Assembly (NCBI GenBank): GCA_023382595.1
Contig: JAHDWB010000001.1
Span: forward strand, 1,116,001-1,180,000
Source: Anaerolineales bacterium
GTDB lineage: Bacteria > Chloroflexota > Anaerolineae > Anaerolineales > Villigracilaceae
Length of the DNA stretch: 64,000 nt
Direction: 5' to 3'
The notes under the pieces were generated by a model, which ran no database searches, was not told the origin of the DNA, and saw nothing but the letters and a program-made list of their open reading frames with translations. This document shows positions 51,027 through 59,000 of this stretch, piece after piece. The position numbers were made by a program, and so were the translations under genes. The first letter of the stretch is position 1. Each line of letters begins with the position of its first letter.

Positions 51027-51455
51027 ATGTTTGAATCAGACAACGAAGACATCCAAGAATCAGGCAAAGAAAACAATGACCTGCCCGAGTCGGATTTAAT
51101 TAATACCGGCGGGGGAGCGTATATAGGTGGCGATTTCGAAACTGATGAAATGGTTAAAGGGAAAGTATTGGTTCAAGGGGATGGAAACATCGTGAATACA
51201 AATGTACCCAGTGGAGAACCTTCGTCACATATTGACTCTTCTAGTTCAGAATATGATAATAAATCACTGTTGCAAACAGCAACTGTTAGTCTCTTGGTAG
51301 TTGTTATTATTTTATTGATCATTACATTAATAGTAGTAATAATAACTCCAGGGTTTATCTTCGACGAGTTATGTGTGGGCATGCTCCTTATTATTTTTGT
51401 GGCAATGCTTATAAAATCTTTAAAGAAAGATCTGAAAAACACACCCACAGAGTAA
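51027..51455 (+). CDS. Unknown membrane protein with Gly-rich TGGGAYIGGDF motif (AT-rich islet)
   Basis: 142 residues. An acidic N-terminus (SDNEDIQESGKENNDLPESD) leads to a Gly-rich motif (NTGGGAYIGGDFETDEMVKG, then QGDGNIVN). This pattern, usually TGGGAY-(I/V)-GG-(D/N)-V/F and GRD/GD repeats, occurs next to NACHT, caspase-like and TIR-type modules in Chloroflexi and Cyanobacteria, where it precedes membrane helices. Here two helices follow (SLLVVVIILLIITLIVVIIT and MLLIIFVAMLIKSL). It lies 17 bp after the 189-residue gene and is a likely partner. Function unknown. Confidence 0.7.
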   Translation: MFESDNEDIQESGKENNDLPESDLINTGGGAYIGGDFETDEMVKGKVLVQGDGNIVNTNVPSGEPSSHIDSSSSEYDNKSLLQTATVSLLVVVIILLIITLIVVIITPGFIFDELCVGMLLIIFVAMLIKSLKKDLKNTPTE

Positions 51456-51541
51456 TTTGCTTTATGGCATAATTAATGATTACACAATGAATATTTGGGA
51501 CATCGTTCAATCAGAATTATATTTCCTGTTCCGTTTTCTCT

Positions 51542-52600
51542 TTACTCTCCCACCGACACCCCATTCTGAAAAACCGTCAGGTCATGACCGGCACTCAGGT
51601 ACGCATGCACAGACGTGCCGGGCGGGATGGTTTTGGTATGCGGCTTGAAGGCGTGGATCAACTTCCCCGAAGATAAGCGCAGGCGGTATTGATAATACGC
51701 GCCGCGGAAGAAACGCGCCAGCACCAGCGCGTTGGGAGCCTGGGTCTGGTCGAAGTTCACGTCGTCGGAGCGCAGGGCGATCTCGACGGTCGAGTCAACG
51801 GGCAGGTTCACCTTCTGCGGGATCAAACCCAGCTCGGTCTCAATGCCGTTCTCCTTCACCACGCCGGGCAAAAAGTCACTGTCACCCATGAACTCCGCCA
51901 CAAAGCGCGTGGCTGAGTCGTGGAAGATCTCTTCGGGCACGCCCACCTGCTCCAGCCGCCCGCTTTGGAACACGGCGAGCCGGTCACCCATGAAGAGCGC
52001 CTCCTCCTGGTCGTGCGTCACGAACACCGCCGTGGCAGACATCGCCTTCAAAATGCCGCGCACCTGCTCGCGGACTTCGTGGCGCAAGTCCGCATCGAGA
52101 CTGCTGAACGGTTCATCCATCAAGACGAGCACAGGACGCGGCGCCAACGCCCGCGCCAATGCGACACGCTGACGCTCGCCTCCACTTAATTGATGCGGAT
52201 AGCGCTCCCCGAAATTTTCCAACCCGACGAGTTTTAACATGCCTTGCGTGGTCTCGCGTGCAATTGCGGCGGGCTGTCCCTTCAAGCCGAACTTGACGTT
52301 CTCGAACACGGTCATGTGCGGGAAGAGCGCGTGGTCTTGAAAGACCATACCCACGCCGCGCTGTTCGGGCGGGGTGAAATGTCCGGGTTCAGCAACCAGC
52401 CGTCCCTTAATATGAAGCGAGCCGCTGTCGGGGCGTTCCAATCCCGCGATCATGCGCAGGGTGGTCGTCTTGCCGCATCCGCTCGGACCCACGAGCGCGA
52501 GGATCTCGCCGTTGGCAAGCGTAAAGGAAATATTGTCCACGGCGGGCGCGGCGGCGGAGGCGAATTTTTTGGTGACGTTGCGAAGTTCTAATGCGTTCAT
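51542..52600 (-). CDS. Iron(III) ABC transporter ATP-binding protein (FbpC type)
   Basis: 352 residues from ATG 52600, which overlaps the permease stop by 4 bp. Walker A is GPSGCGKTTTLRMIAGL, signature LSGGERQRVALARAL, Walker B VLVLMDEPFSSLD. A C-terminal TOBE-like region (about 240-352) is the CUT1/FbpC regulatory domain. A much longer upstream reading of the same frame exists but is antisense-like, out of the permease frame, and is rejected. Confidence 0.93.
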   Translation of the reverse strand: MNALELRNVTKKFASAAAPAVDNISFTLANGEILALVGPSGCGKTTTLRMIAGLERPDSGSLHIKGRLVAEPGHFTPPEQRGVGMVFQDHALFPHMTVFENVKFGLKGQPAAIARETTQGMLKLVGLENFGERYPHQLSGGERQRVALARALAPRPVLVLMDEPFSSLDADLRHEVREQVRGILKAMSATAVFVTHDQEEALFMGDRLAVFQSGRLEQVGVPEEIFHDSATRFVAEFMGDSDFLPGVVKENGIETELGLIPQKVNLPVDSTVEIALRSDDVNFDQTQAPNALVLARFFRGAYYQYRLRLSSGKLIHAFKPHTKTIPPGTSVHAYLSAGHDLTVFQNGVSVGE

Positions 52601-54225
52601 CGGAAGATCTGTTCCCGTCGGAGTAAGAAGTATAACGGCGCGGCGGAGGCGACCACGAGCAAAAGCGCGGCGGGCGCGGCTTGAATGTAAAAGCCTTCGG
52701 ATGCCCAGATCCACACGCGCACGGCGAGTGTGTCGAAGCCCGCAGGGCGGAGCAATAATGTAGCAGGTAATTCTTTGAGCGAGGTTAAAAAGACCAGCCC
52801 CGCGCCTGCCAGCAGACCGGGCACGATCAACGGCAGGATGACCTGGAAGATGGTCTGGATGGAGGTGCGACCGAGTGTGCGCGACGCTTCTTCCATCGAA
52901 GGCGACAGTTGGTTCAACGCCGACTCGCTTGCCCTCACCGCCTGCGGCATGTGACGAAGCACGTACGCCATGACAACGATCAGCGGCGTGGCATACAAGA
53001 ATGGAAGATAACGGTTGACCAGCAGGACGAGGCTCAACGCGATCACCACGCCGGGGATGGCGTAGCCGATCTGACAAAAGCGCGAGATGGCTTGCGTCAG
53101 TTTGTTGGGGTAGCGCACCGAAAGCAAGGCAACGGGCAAGGAAAGCAAAACCGCCAATACTGCCGCCAAGCCCGAAGCCCACAGGCTGTTCCAGACGTAG
53201 TTGCCAAAGGTCTGCGACCCCGAACGCATGATGGACGCCAGCGCGGCGGGGTCGAGCAACGCCTGCACGCTCCACACCGCAAGGACGATGATGGGGACCA
53301 GCAGGCTGGAAAACACGACCAGTGAAACGAGTAAAAAGGCGGGGACTTTCCACTTCTTGAGCGGCAGGGTCGGCGCGGGTCGCCACTGGCTGTCCAGTTG
53401 GGTGAAGCGGGCTTGTCCCTGCAAGCGGATCTCGCCCCACAAGATGATGACCGCCAGCACGATCAACACGCCGCTCAAGACCGCCGCCGCAGAACGGTCA
53501 TACCGTCCCGCCAGTTGCACGAAGATCGCGGACGAAAATGTCTCGTAGCGCAGTAACGCCACCGTGCCGTATTCCGCCAGCACATCCAATGCGACGAGCA
53601 ACGCGCCCGCCGTGATGCCGGGACGCAAGGCGGGCAGGGTCACTTCCCACAGGGTCTGCCAGTTACTGCGACCGAATGTCCGCGAGGCTTCCTCGAGCGA
53701 GGCATTGAGCGAACGGAACGCCGCTCCGCTGAGCAGGTAGACATACGGGAACATGAACAGCGTCAGGATGAATGCCGCGCCGCCGAATCCCAGCGGGCTG
53801 GGGGTTGGCACAGGCTGACCGAACCACGACGCAAGCAGTTGAGGGATCAGTCCGCCGCGCGGACGCAACAGCGTGAGGTGAACGATCCCGCCGATGTAGG
53901 CGGGAATCGCCAGCGGCATCGCCAGCATCCAGCGGAAGATGTTTCTCCCCGGCAGGTCGGTTCTTTCCGTCAGGAAGGACATCGTCACGCCGACCAGCGT
54001 CGCGCCGCCGGTGACGGTGACGGCAAGCAGTAAGGTGTTGCCGAGCAACTTCCAGATGCGGGTTTGCAGAAGCCTCAACCAGACTTCCTCCCCGCCGGTC
54101 ACTGCGCGGAAGAAGATATACCCCAAGGGAATCGCCACAAATAACGCGACCAGCCCCGCGGCAAAAAGGAGCCGGGGGCTGATGTTGTAATTGCGGAGTT
54201 GGGGTAGTGTGTTGCGTATCTGCAT
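52597..54225 (-). CDS. Iron(III) ABC transporter permease (FbpB type, two fused halves)
   Basis: 542 residues, about 12 helices, made of two homologous permease modules. Each has an EAA loop: EEASRTFGRSNWQTLWEVTL and EEASRTLGRTSIQTIFQVIL. It matches the FbpB/ThiP fused permeases that carry Fe3+. Its start is 172 bp after the binding-protein gene, and that gap is filled by two palindromic repeats (54241-54383). Confidence 0.94.
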   Translation of the reverse strand: MQIRNTLPQLRNYNISPRLLFAAGLVALFVAIPLGYIFFRAVTGGEEVWLRLLQTRIWKLLGNTLLLAVTVTGGATLVGVTMSFLTERTDLPGRNIFRWMLAMPLAIPAYIGGIVHLTLLRPRGGLIPQLLASWFGQPVPTPSPLGFGGAAFILTLFMFPYVYLLSGAAFRSLNASLEEASRTFGRSNWQTLWEVTLPALRPGITAGALLVALDVLAEYGTVALLRYETFSSAIFVQLAGRYDRSAAAVLSGVLIVLAVIILWGEIRLQGQARFTQLDSQWRPAPTLPLKKWKVPAFLLVSLVVFSSLLVPIIVLAVWSVQALLDPAALASIMRSGSQTFGNYVWNSLWASGLAAVLAVLLSLPVALLSVRYPNKLTQAISRFCQIGYAIPGVVIALSLVLLVNRYLPFLYATPLIVVMAYVLRHMPQAVRASESALNQLSPSMEEASRTLGRTSIQTIFQVILPLIVPGLLAGAGLVFLTSLKELPATLLLRPAGFDTLAVRVWIWASEGFYIQAAPAALLLVVASAAPLYFLLRREQIFR

Positions 54226-54240
54226 TTGTTTTTTTAGTTC

Positions 54241-54309
54241 ACCACAGATGAACGCAGATAAAAACGGATGATTGATACGCGATCCAATTCATGAGTGTTT
54301 ATCTGTGGT
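54241..54309. repeat. Palindromic repeat, ACCACAGA type
   Basis: ACCACAGA at 54241-54248 and TCTGTGGT at 54302-54309 frame a 69-bp element with inner GCAGATAAA/TTTATCTG pairing. The ACCACAGATGAACGCAGAT core is a common dispersed repeat in related genomes. Confidence 0.7.
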
Positions 54310-54322
54310 TATTACATTTTTT

Positions 54323-54383
54323 ACCGCGGAGACGCAGAGAGCTCGGAATTTTAATTCCTCTGCGTTCTCCGCGCCTCTGCGGT
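54323..54383. repeat. Palindromic repeat, CCGCGGAGACGCAGAG type
   Basis: ACCGCGGAGACGCAGAGA at the left and CTCTGCGTTCTCCGCG...CTCTGCGGT at the right pair over a 61-bp element, 13 bp after the previous repeat. Both lie between the iron-binding protein and permease genes. Confidence 0.75.
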
Positions 54384-54397
54384 GAAAATCAAAATTT

Positions 54398-55477
54398 CTA
54401 CGGCAAACCGATCGCTTCCATCAGATCCAGCGTGCCGTTCAGGTCGAGCGCGGCTTCTGCCACGTTCACATCCGCGAGGCGGAAGTTCTCCAGCGGTTCC
54501 ACGCCTTCGCGCAGGGCAACTCCGGGCAGCATCGGGTATTCATAATTCCCTTCCGCGAACAGTTTCTGACCCTCTTCCGAAATCAGGAAGTCCAAAAATG
54601 CTTGCGCGGCGGAGACGTTCTTCACGCCCTTCACCGTCGCGGCGGCGGTGGCATTGGTCACCAAGCCCATCTGCCCTTCGCCCTGGTCGGGGAAGACGAT
54701 TCCCACCGGGCTGCCTTCCGCGAGTTGCAGGTAATAATAATAGTGATTGACCAGACCGATCTTGAACTCACCCGCGCCAACGGCTTTACGCACATCCGTG
54801 TGCCCGCCGAAGAAGGTCACGTCATTTGCCATCAACCCGACCAGCCATTCCTGCGTATCCACGTCACCGAGCAGTTGGCGCATAGCGGCGATCTGAGCCT
54901 GCATGCCGCCGTTGGTCGAACCAGCCGCAGCGATCTGTCCCTGCCACTTAGGGTCGGTCAGGTCAAAGATCGATTGAGGCGCTTCGTCCGCGCTGACAAG
55001 TTCCGTATTGTACATGATAACGCGCGCGCGGCGGGTCAATCCCACCCAGCTATCCTCGGGTCCGATAAATTCCGCAGGAAGCAGTTCCACGCCCACGGGT
55101 CGGTACGAAGCGAACAATCCCTGCTGGTATAAACTTTGGATGGTGAAAATTTCGGTCGTCACGAACACATCCGCCTGTGGGTTCGCCTGCTCCTCGATCA
55201 GCGCATTCGCCAGCTCGCTGTTACTGCCAGACTTGAGCAAAATCTTCACATTCGGATACTTCGCCTGAAACGCATCCAACACCGGCTGAATGAGCGACTC
55301 GGAACGTCCCGAATAAATGACCAGATCGCCCGAAACATCCGCCTCTTCCACTACAGGGGCGGCCGCTTCTGTTGCTGGAGCCGCTTCTTCGGTGACGGCT
55401 GTCCCGCCGCCGCACGCGCTGACCAACAACGCCAAAACGAACAATACACCAAACATCTTCTTACTAACGTGTTGCAT
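54398..55477 (-). CDS. Iron(III) ABC transporter substrate-binding lipoprotein (FbpA type)
   Basis: 359 residues from the ATG near 55477, which has GAGGAG upstream. The lipoprotein signal MQHVSKKMFGVLFVLALLVS-AC gives a lipidated Cys at 22, followed by a short Glu/Ala/Pro linker. The body fits the FbpA/FutA type: DLVIYSGRSESLIQPVLDAF, ADVFVTTEIFTIQSLYQQGL, and the Tyr-rich segment VNHYYYYLQLAEGSPVG, which should hold the Fe ligands. It begins the iron uptake operon (FbpA, FbpB, FbpC) and faces a DtxR-type regulator. Confidence 0.94.
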   Translation of the reverse strand: MQHVSKKMFGVLFVLALLVSACGGGTAVTEEAAPATEAAAPVVEEADVSGDLVIYSGRSESLIQPVLDAFQAKYPNVKILLKSGSNSELANALIEEQANPQADVFVTTEIFTIQSLYQQGLFASYRPVGVELLPAEFIGPEDSWVGLTRRARVIMYNTELVSADEAPQSIFDLTDPKWQGQIAAAGSTNGGMQAQIAAMRQLLGDVDTQEWLVGLMANDVTFFGGHTDVRKAVGAGEFKIGLVNHYYYYLQLAEGSPVGIVFPDQGEGQMGLVTNATAAATVKGVKNVSAAQAFLDFLISEEGQKLFAEGNYEYPMLPGVALREGVEPLENFRLADVNVAEAALDLNGTLDLMEAIGLP

Positions 55478-55562
55478 CGAACAAATCTCCTCGAAAATTG
55501 ATAGTGACGGACAAAATTGATTGGTTTTATCCATTACGAACGCGGCGTAGTATAATCACGCC

Positions 55563-55589
55563 AATACGAATAATCTAGATATTTGTATT
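55563..55589. promoter_or_regulatory. Candidate DtxR-type operator between fbpA and the regulator
   Basis: A near-symmetric AT-rich 27-bp dyad begins AATACGAATA, has TCTAGA at its centre and ends ATTTGTATT. On the minus strand it overlaps the region upstream of TATACT, the likely fbpA -10. It does not match the classic TTAGGTTAGG iron box, but a GGTTGA...TCAACTT pair follows at about 55613-55629. The regulator is next door. Confidence 0.5.
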
Positions 55590-55642
55590 AAAATTTATCT
55601 ATATTAGGTTGATATCGATGTTCAACTTGGTTGAAGATTTTT

Positions 55643-55697
55643 ACGGAGTGCAGACTTTAGTCTGCTTTGGAACGGCGGACTGAAGTCCGCACTCCGT
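55643..55697. repeat. Palindromic repeat, CGGAGTGC type
   Basis: ACGGAGTGC (55643-55651) and GCACTCCGT (55689-55697) with inner AGACT/AGTCT and GGACT/AGTCC pairs form a 55-bp element only 21 bp before the DtxR-type start codon. Confidence 0.75.
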
Positions 55698-55718
55698 TTT
55701 GGAGATTTTTTTCCCCTT

Positions 55719-56411
55719 ATGAATGCAAGTCCCGCCATGCAGCGTTATGCTGCTGAAATCTATCGCTTACAACAAGACCATCAACAAGTCCCGCTTTCAC
55801 TTTTAAGTTCGCACGTCGAGTCATCGGCACAGGCGACCGCCAGCATGGTCAAGCGTTTGCAGAAACTCGGTTATCTGTCACACGAACCTTATCGCGGAGT
55901 CCTGCTCACCTCCGAAGGCGAGCGGATCGCCATGCCCTCCCTGCGCCGCCACCGTTTAACGGAAGTCTTCCTCGTAAAAGTGATGAAATACGATTGGGCA
56001 GCCGCCCACCAACTTGCCGACACCTTCGAGAAGGGCGTCAATGACGAGATCGAAGACCGCATGGACGAGTTGGCGGGGCATCCCACGCGCTGTCCGCACG
56101 GCGAGCCGATTCCTTCCAAGGACGGCGTGATGCCCCGCGTAGTGGATTTGCCGCTCATTGACGTGCCATCTGAATCCGATTGCGTCATCAGCCGCGTCCG
56201 CACACATGACTTGGAGAAACTCAATTACATCGGCGAACTTGGGTTGACACCCGGCACGCCGTTTCATTTGTTCAGTTGTGCGCCGTTCAAAGGTCCGCTG
56301 CGATTGAAACTGGAAAAGCACGACCATCTCATTGGCTTTGAACTTGCCAGTTCGCTATGGGTGGAAGTGACGAAAAAAGGCGCAGGCAACAAACTTCCCC
56401 CGAAGAAATAA
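55719..56411 (+). CDS. DtxR/MntR-family metal-dependent regulator
   Basis: 230 residues. The N-terminal winged helix (PAMQRYAAEIYRLQQDHQQV, SAQATASMVKRLQKLGYLSH, PYRGVLLTSEGERIA) is followed by the metal-binding dimer domain with His/Glu/Cys positions in RHRLTEVFLVKVMKYDWAAA, DEIEDRMDELAGHPTRCPHG. A C-terminal SH3-like domain (about 150-225) completes it. It probably senses Fe2+ (or Mn2+) and represses the divergent iron ABC operon. The stop codon lies in the loop of a terminator hairpin. Confidence 0.93.
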   Translation: MNASPAMQRYAAEIYRLQQDHQQVPLSLLSSHVESSAQATASMVKRLQKLGYLSHEPYRGVLLTSEGERIAMPSLRRHRLTEVFLVKVMKYDWAAAHQLADTFEKGVNDEIEDRMDELAGHPTRCPHGEPIPSKDGVMPRVVDLPLIDVPSESDCVISRVRTHDLEKLNYIGELGLTPGTPFHLFSCAPFKGPLRLKLEKHDHLIGFELASSLWVEVTKKGAGNKLPPKK

Positions 56412-56430
56412 CTTCGGGGGAAGTTCTTTT
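56392..56430 (+). terminator. Terminator overlapping the end of the dtxR-type gene
   Basis: 14-bp perfect stem AACTTCCCCCGAAG (56392-56405) / CTTCGGGGGAAGTT (56412-56425), loop AAATAA including the TAA stop codon, followed by CTTTT. Confidence 0.9.
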
Positions 56431-56450
56431 AGATCACATGCGATGACGGT

Positions 56451-57512
56451 TCAACTCCGCGCCATCGCCTCCTTGAAACCGACCAGCGCATCCACGGGGG
56501 TGGGATCCACGCCGTACGCCATCGCCAGATAATACGACATGTAATCGCCGAACAGGATCAACGTCCATATATGCGCCAGCGCGGATTCGCCGCGCGCATC
56601 CACAAAATCGGTGTTCATGCCCTCGAGCATGAAGGTCTGGCGCGTCAGATCGGAGCGCAGACGGTTGCGCGGATGATCGGACGGCGCGCGCAGGAACATC
56701 GTCATCGTATGCGCGTTCAACACCTGCTGCGGGTTGAGCGTCCCTGCCTGCGTGTTGTGATTCGCCTCGGGGATGAACTCGAAATTCGCGCCCGCCTTCG
56801 CGATCTCGTTGATCTGTCCCTTCCAGCGGCGCGCAACGGGGGCAAGCATACCCGAGCCCATCACGGTCACCCAGCGCCCGATCAACTGCCCGGCATAACG
56901 CTTGGCAGGATTATTTGCGGCAGGCACTTCCGCGCGCAAATGTTCCTGTGATTTCTTCATCGCGGCGACGGCTTCAGCCAAATCGGCGGATGGGTCAGCG
57001 ATGAAATTCAGACGGACGAACAAGCCGAGCAATAACCCGAACGAGAATCCCACCGCGGCTCGCGGCTGACCGTTGTGGCTGAATCGCCAGACCGGAACCT
57101 TTTTCTCGTCTGCGCGTTTTGCCAGTTCCCCGCCCGTTGAAATGGCAACGATGGAGCAATCGTTCTTCACCGCTGTCTCGAACGAGTCCAGCGTCTCTTC
57201 GGTATTGCCCGAATGGGACGAACTGATGACGAGCGTTTGCTTTCCCTTCGCGAACGCGGGCAGACCGTAATCGCGGTGAACGGTCACGGGGAGGGAAATG
57301 CTCGAAGCGACATACGCAGACACGAGGTCCGCACCGATCGCCGAACCGCCCAATCCGCAGATGACGACGGAGCGGATGTCCCCCAATTCGGGCAGCGACT
57401 GAGTCTTCGAGAGATCCCACGCGGCTTGCAATTGATCGGGAAGCCCGTCAATTTCGCCGAGCATGTTTTGCGCATCGAGTTCTTTGAAATAGGCGAGGTC
57501 ATCCAGATTCAT
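56451..57512 (-). CDS. Bifunctional phosphoglucose/phosphomannose isomerase
   Basis: 353 residues from ATG 57512. Sugar-isomerase (SIS) motifs are VVICGLGGSAIGADL and VISSSHSGNTEETLDSFE, with the Glu/His region FEFIPEANHNTQAGTLN. This is the archaeal/Chloroflexi-type PGI/PMI, which interconverts fructose-6-P with glucose-6-P and mannose-6-P. It is joined to the S10 peptidase gene by TGATG (start overlaps stop), so the two are coupled. Confidence 0.94.
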   Translation of the reverse strand: MNLDDLAYFKELDAQNMLGEIDGLPDQLQAAWDLSKTQSLPELGDIRSVVICGLGGSAIGADLVSAYVASSISLPVTVHRDYGLPAFAKGKQTLVISSSHSGNTEETLDSFETAVKNDCSIVAISTGGELAKRADEKKVPVWRFSHNGQPRAAVGFSFGLLLGLFVRLNFIADPSADLAEAVAAMKKSQEHLRAEVPAANNPAKRYAGQLIGRWVTVMGSGMLAPVARRWKGQINEIAKAGANFEFIPEANHNTQAGTLNPQQVLNAHTMTMFLRAPSDHPRNRLRSDLTRQTFMLEGMNTDFVDARGESALAHIWTLILFGDYMSYYLAMAYGVDPTPVDALVGFKEAMARS

Positions 57513-58990
57513 CAACTTGCCTCCTTGATAAATTTGGTCAAGTCGTTCTTCATGGCTTTGAGCGAAGGGATGTGGATGTACATCATATGACCCGCTTCGT
57601 AATACGCCATGCGGACATTCTTTTGCAGTGTCTCATCGAGGGCGAGGTGATCGAAGGTGTATTCGGTGGCGAAGTAAGGCGTACCGAGGTCGTAATAGCC
57701 GTTGGCGACGAAGACCTTAAGATATTTGTTGAAGGTCATTGCGGCACGCAGGGTTTCTGCAACATTGACATATTGATTCTCGAAGTAGCTGTACGACCAC
57801 TGCCGCCAGACCTTTTCGCTGAGGATCTCGTAGGGCATGTCGGTTTCGAACTTGAGTTCCGAGCGGATGTAATCATTGAACGCCGCAGTGTACGGACCGT
57901 TGACCTGCGCGAAGAGCGGATCGTACTCGAAGGTTTCAGTCACGCCGAGGCGGTCAATGCCGGTGAAGCGGCTGTCGAGGCGACCCACGGTGCGATTGCG
58001 GTCGCGCAGCAGTTCCTTGAAGAAGTGGAAGGTGTGGATGCGCAGGTTTCCGCGTTCGATGAATTCGACCGAGATACCGGTCAGGCGGGACATTTTTTCC
58101 GCAACGGACTTGCGCTCTTCCTTGGAAAGGGACGCGCCTTTCATCAACGCCGTGGTGTACTCGCCCAGGGCGAACTCTTCCGATTCCTTGAGCCAGGTCT
58201 TGAGCGGAATTTTCTTGTCGATCTTGCCGTGATACCAGGCGGTGGCGGTGTAACCCGGCACAAAAAGGATGTAAGGCAGGTCGTTGTTATGATTGAAATC
58301 GAGCGTGGTGAAATCGAGCACGGACGAGATCAACATCAATCCGTTCAGGAACAGACCGTGGCGGTCGGCAAGGTAACCGGAGAGTCCCGCCGCGCGCGTG
58401 GTTCCATAGGATTCACCCGCAAGGAATTTGGGCGAAAGCCAGCGGTTGTAACGCGTGGTGTACAAGCGGATGAAATCGCCCACTGACTCAATATCTTTTG
58501 TGAAGGTATGCCATTCCCTCGATTTTTCACCTTCAACGGGGCGGCTGAATCCGGTGCTCATCGGGTCGATGAAGACAAGGTCGGTTTCATCGAGGACGGA
58601 ATATTGGTTATCGGTCAGTTTGAAGGGTGGCTTGGGCATCTCACCGTCATCGGTCAACACCACGCGGCGCGGACCCAACACGCCGAGATGCAACCAGACC
58701 GACGAAGAACCCGGTCCGCCGTTGAAGGAGAATGTGACGGGACGCTTGGATTTATCCCTGACATCATCTTTTGTGTAAGCAACGAAGAAGATCTGCGCAC
58801 GCGGTTTTTCGACTTCGGAATCCTTCTCCTTGTCGTTGACTTCCTCCTTCATCACGATCGTCCCGGCGGTGACGGTGTATTTGATGGTCTTGCCGCCGAT
58901 CCGTACCGTGTGTTTGGTGGTGACGATATTGTCCTTGGGTGTCGCTTTTTCGTCCTTCTTTTCTTCGGATTTTTTTGATTCTTCTGCCAT
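57512..58990 (-). CDS. Peptidase S10 (serine carboxypeptidase-like), without signal peptide
   Basis: 492 residues from ATG 58990 (GGAG upstream). Oxyanion motif SFNGGPGSSSVWLHLGVLGP, nucleophile in FLAGESYGTTRAAG, Asp in ANGYYDLGTPYFATEYTFDH, His in YYEAGHMMYIH. The first about 45 residues are a Lys/Glu-rich charged stretch, and no signal sequence is present, so the enzyme appears cytoplasmic, unlike the secreted or vacuolar family members. It may trim peptides after uptake by the Opp system (inference). Confidence 0.93.
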   Translation of the reverse strand: MAEESKKSEEKKDEKATPKDNIVTTKHTVRIGGKTIKYTVTAGTIVMKEEVNDKEKDSEVEKPRAQIFFVAYTKDDVRDKSKRPVTFSFNGGPGSSSVWLHLGVLGPRRVVLTDDGEMPKPPFKLTDNQYSVLDETDLVFIDPMSTGFSRPVEGEKSREWHTFTKDIESVGDFIRLYTTRYNRWLSPKFLAGESYGTTRAAGLSGYLADRHGLFLNGLMLISSVLDFTTLDFNHNNDLPYILFVPGYTATAWYHGKIDKKIPLKTWLKESEEFALGEYTTALMKGASLSKEERKSVAEKMSRLTGISVEFIERGNLRIHTFHFFKELLRDRNRTVGRLDSRFTGIDRLGVTETFEYDPLFAQVNGPYTAAFNDYIRSELKFETDMPYEILSEKVWRQWSYSYFENQYVNVAETLRAAMTFNKYLKVFVANGYYDLGTPYFATEYTFDHLALDETLQKNVRMAYYEAGHMMYIHIPSLKAMKNDLTKFIKEAS

Positions 58991-59000
58991 GCTGATACTC

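Noticed and set aside
52601-53440. Open reading frame extending the FbpC-type ATPase gene upstream by 280 codons
   Set aside because: It overlaps the permease gene out of frame, is low-complexity (Arg/His/Pro/Ala) and the family start (MNALELRNVTKKF) is at 52600 with an ATGA overlap.
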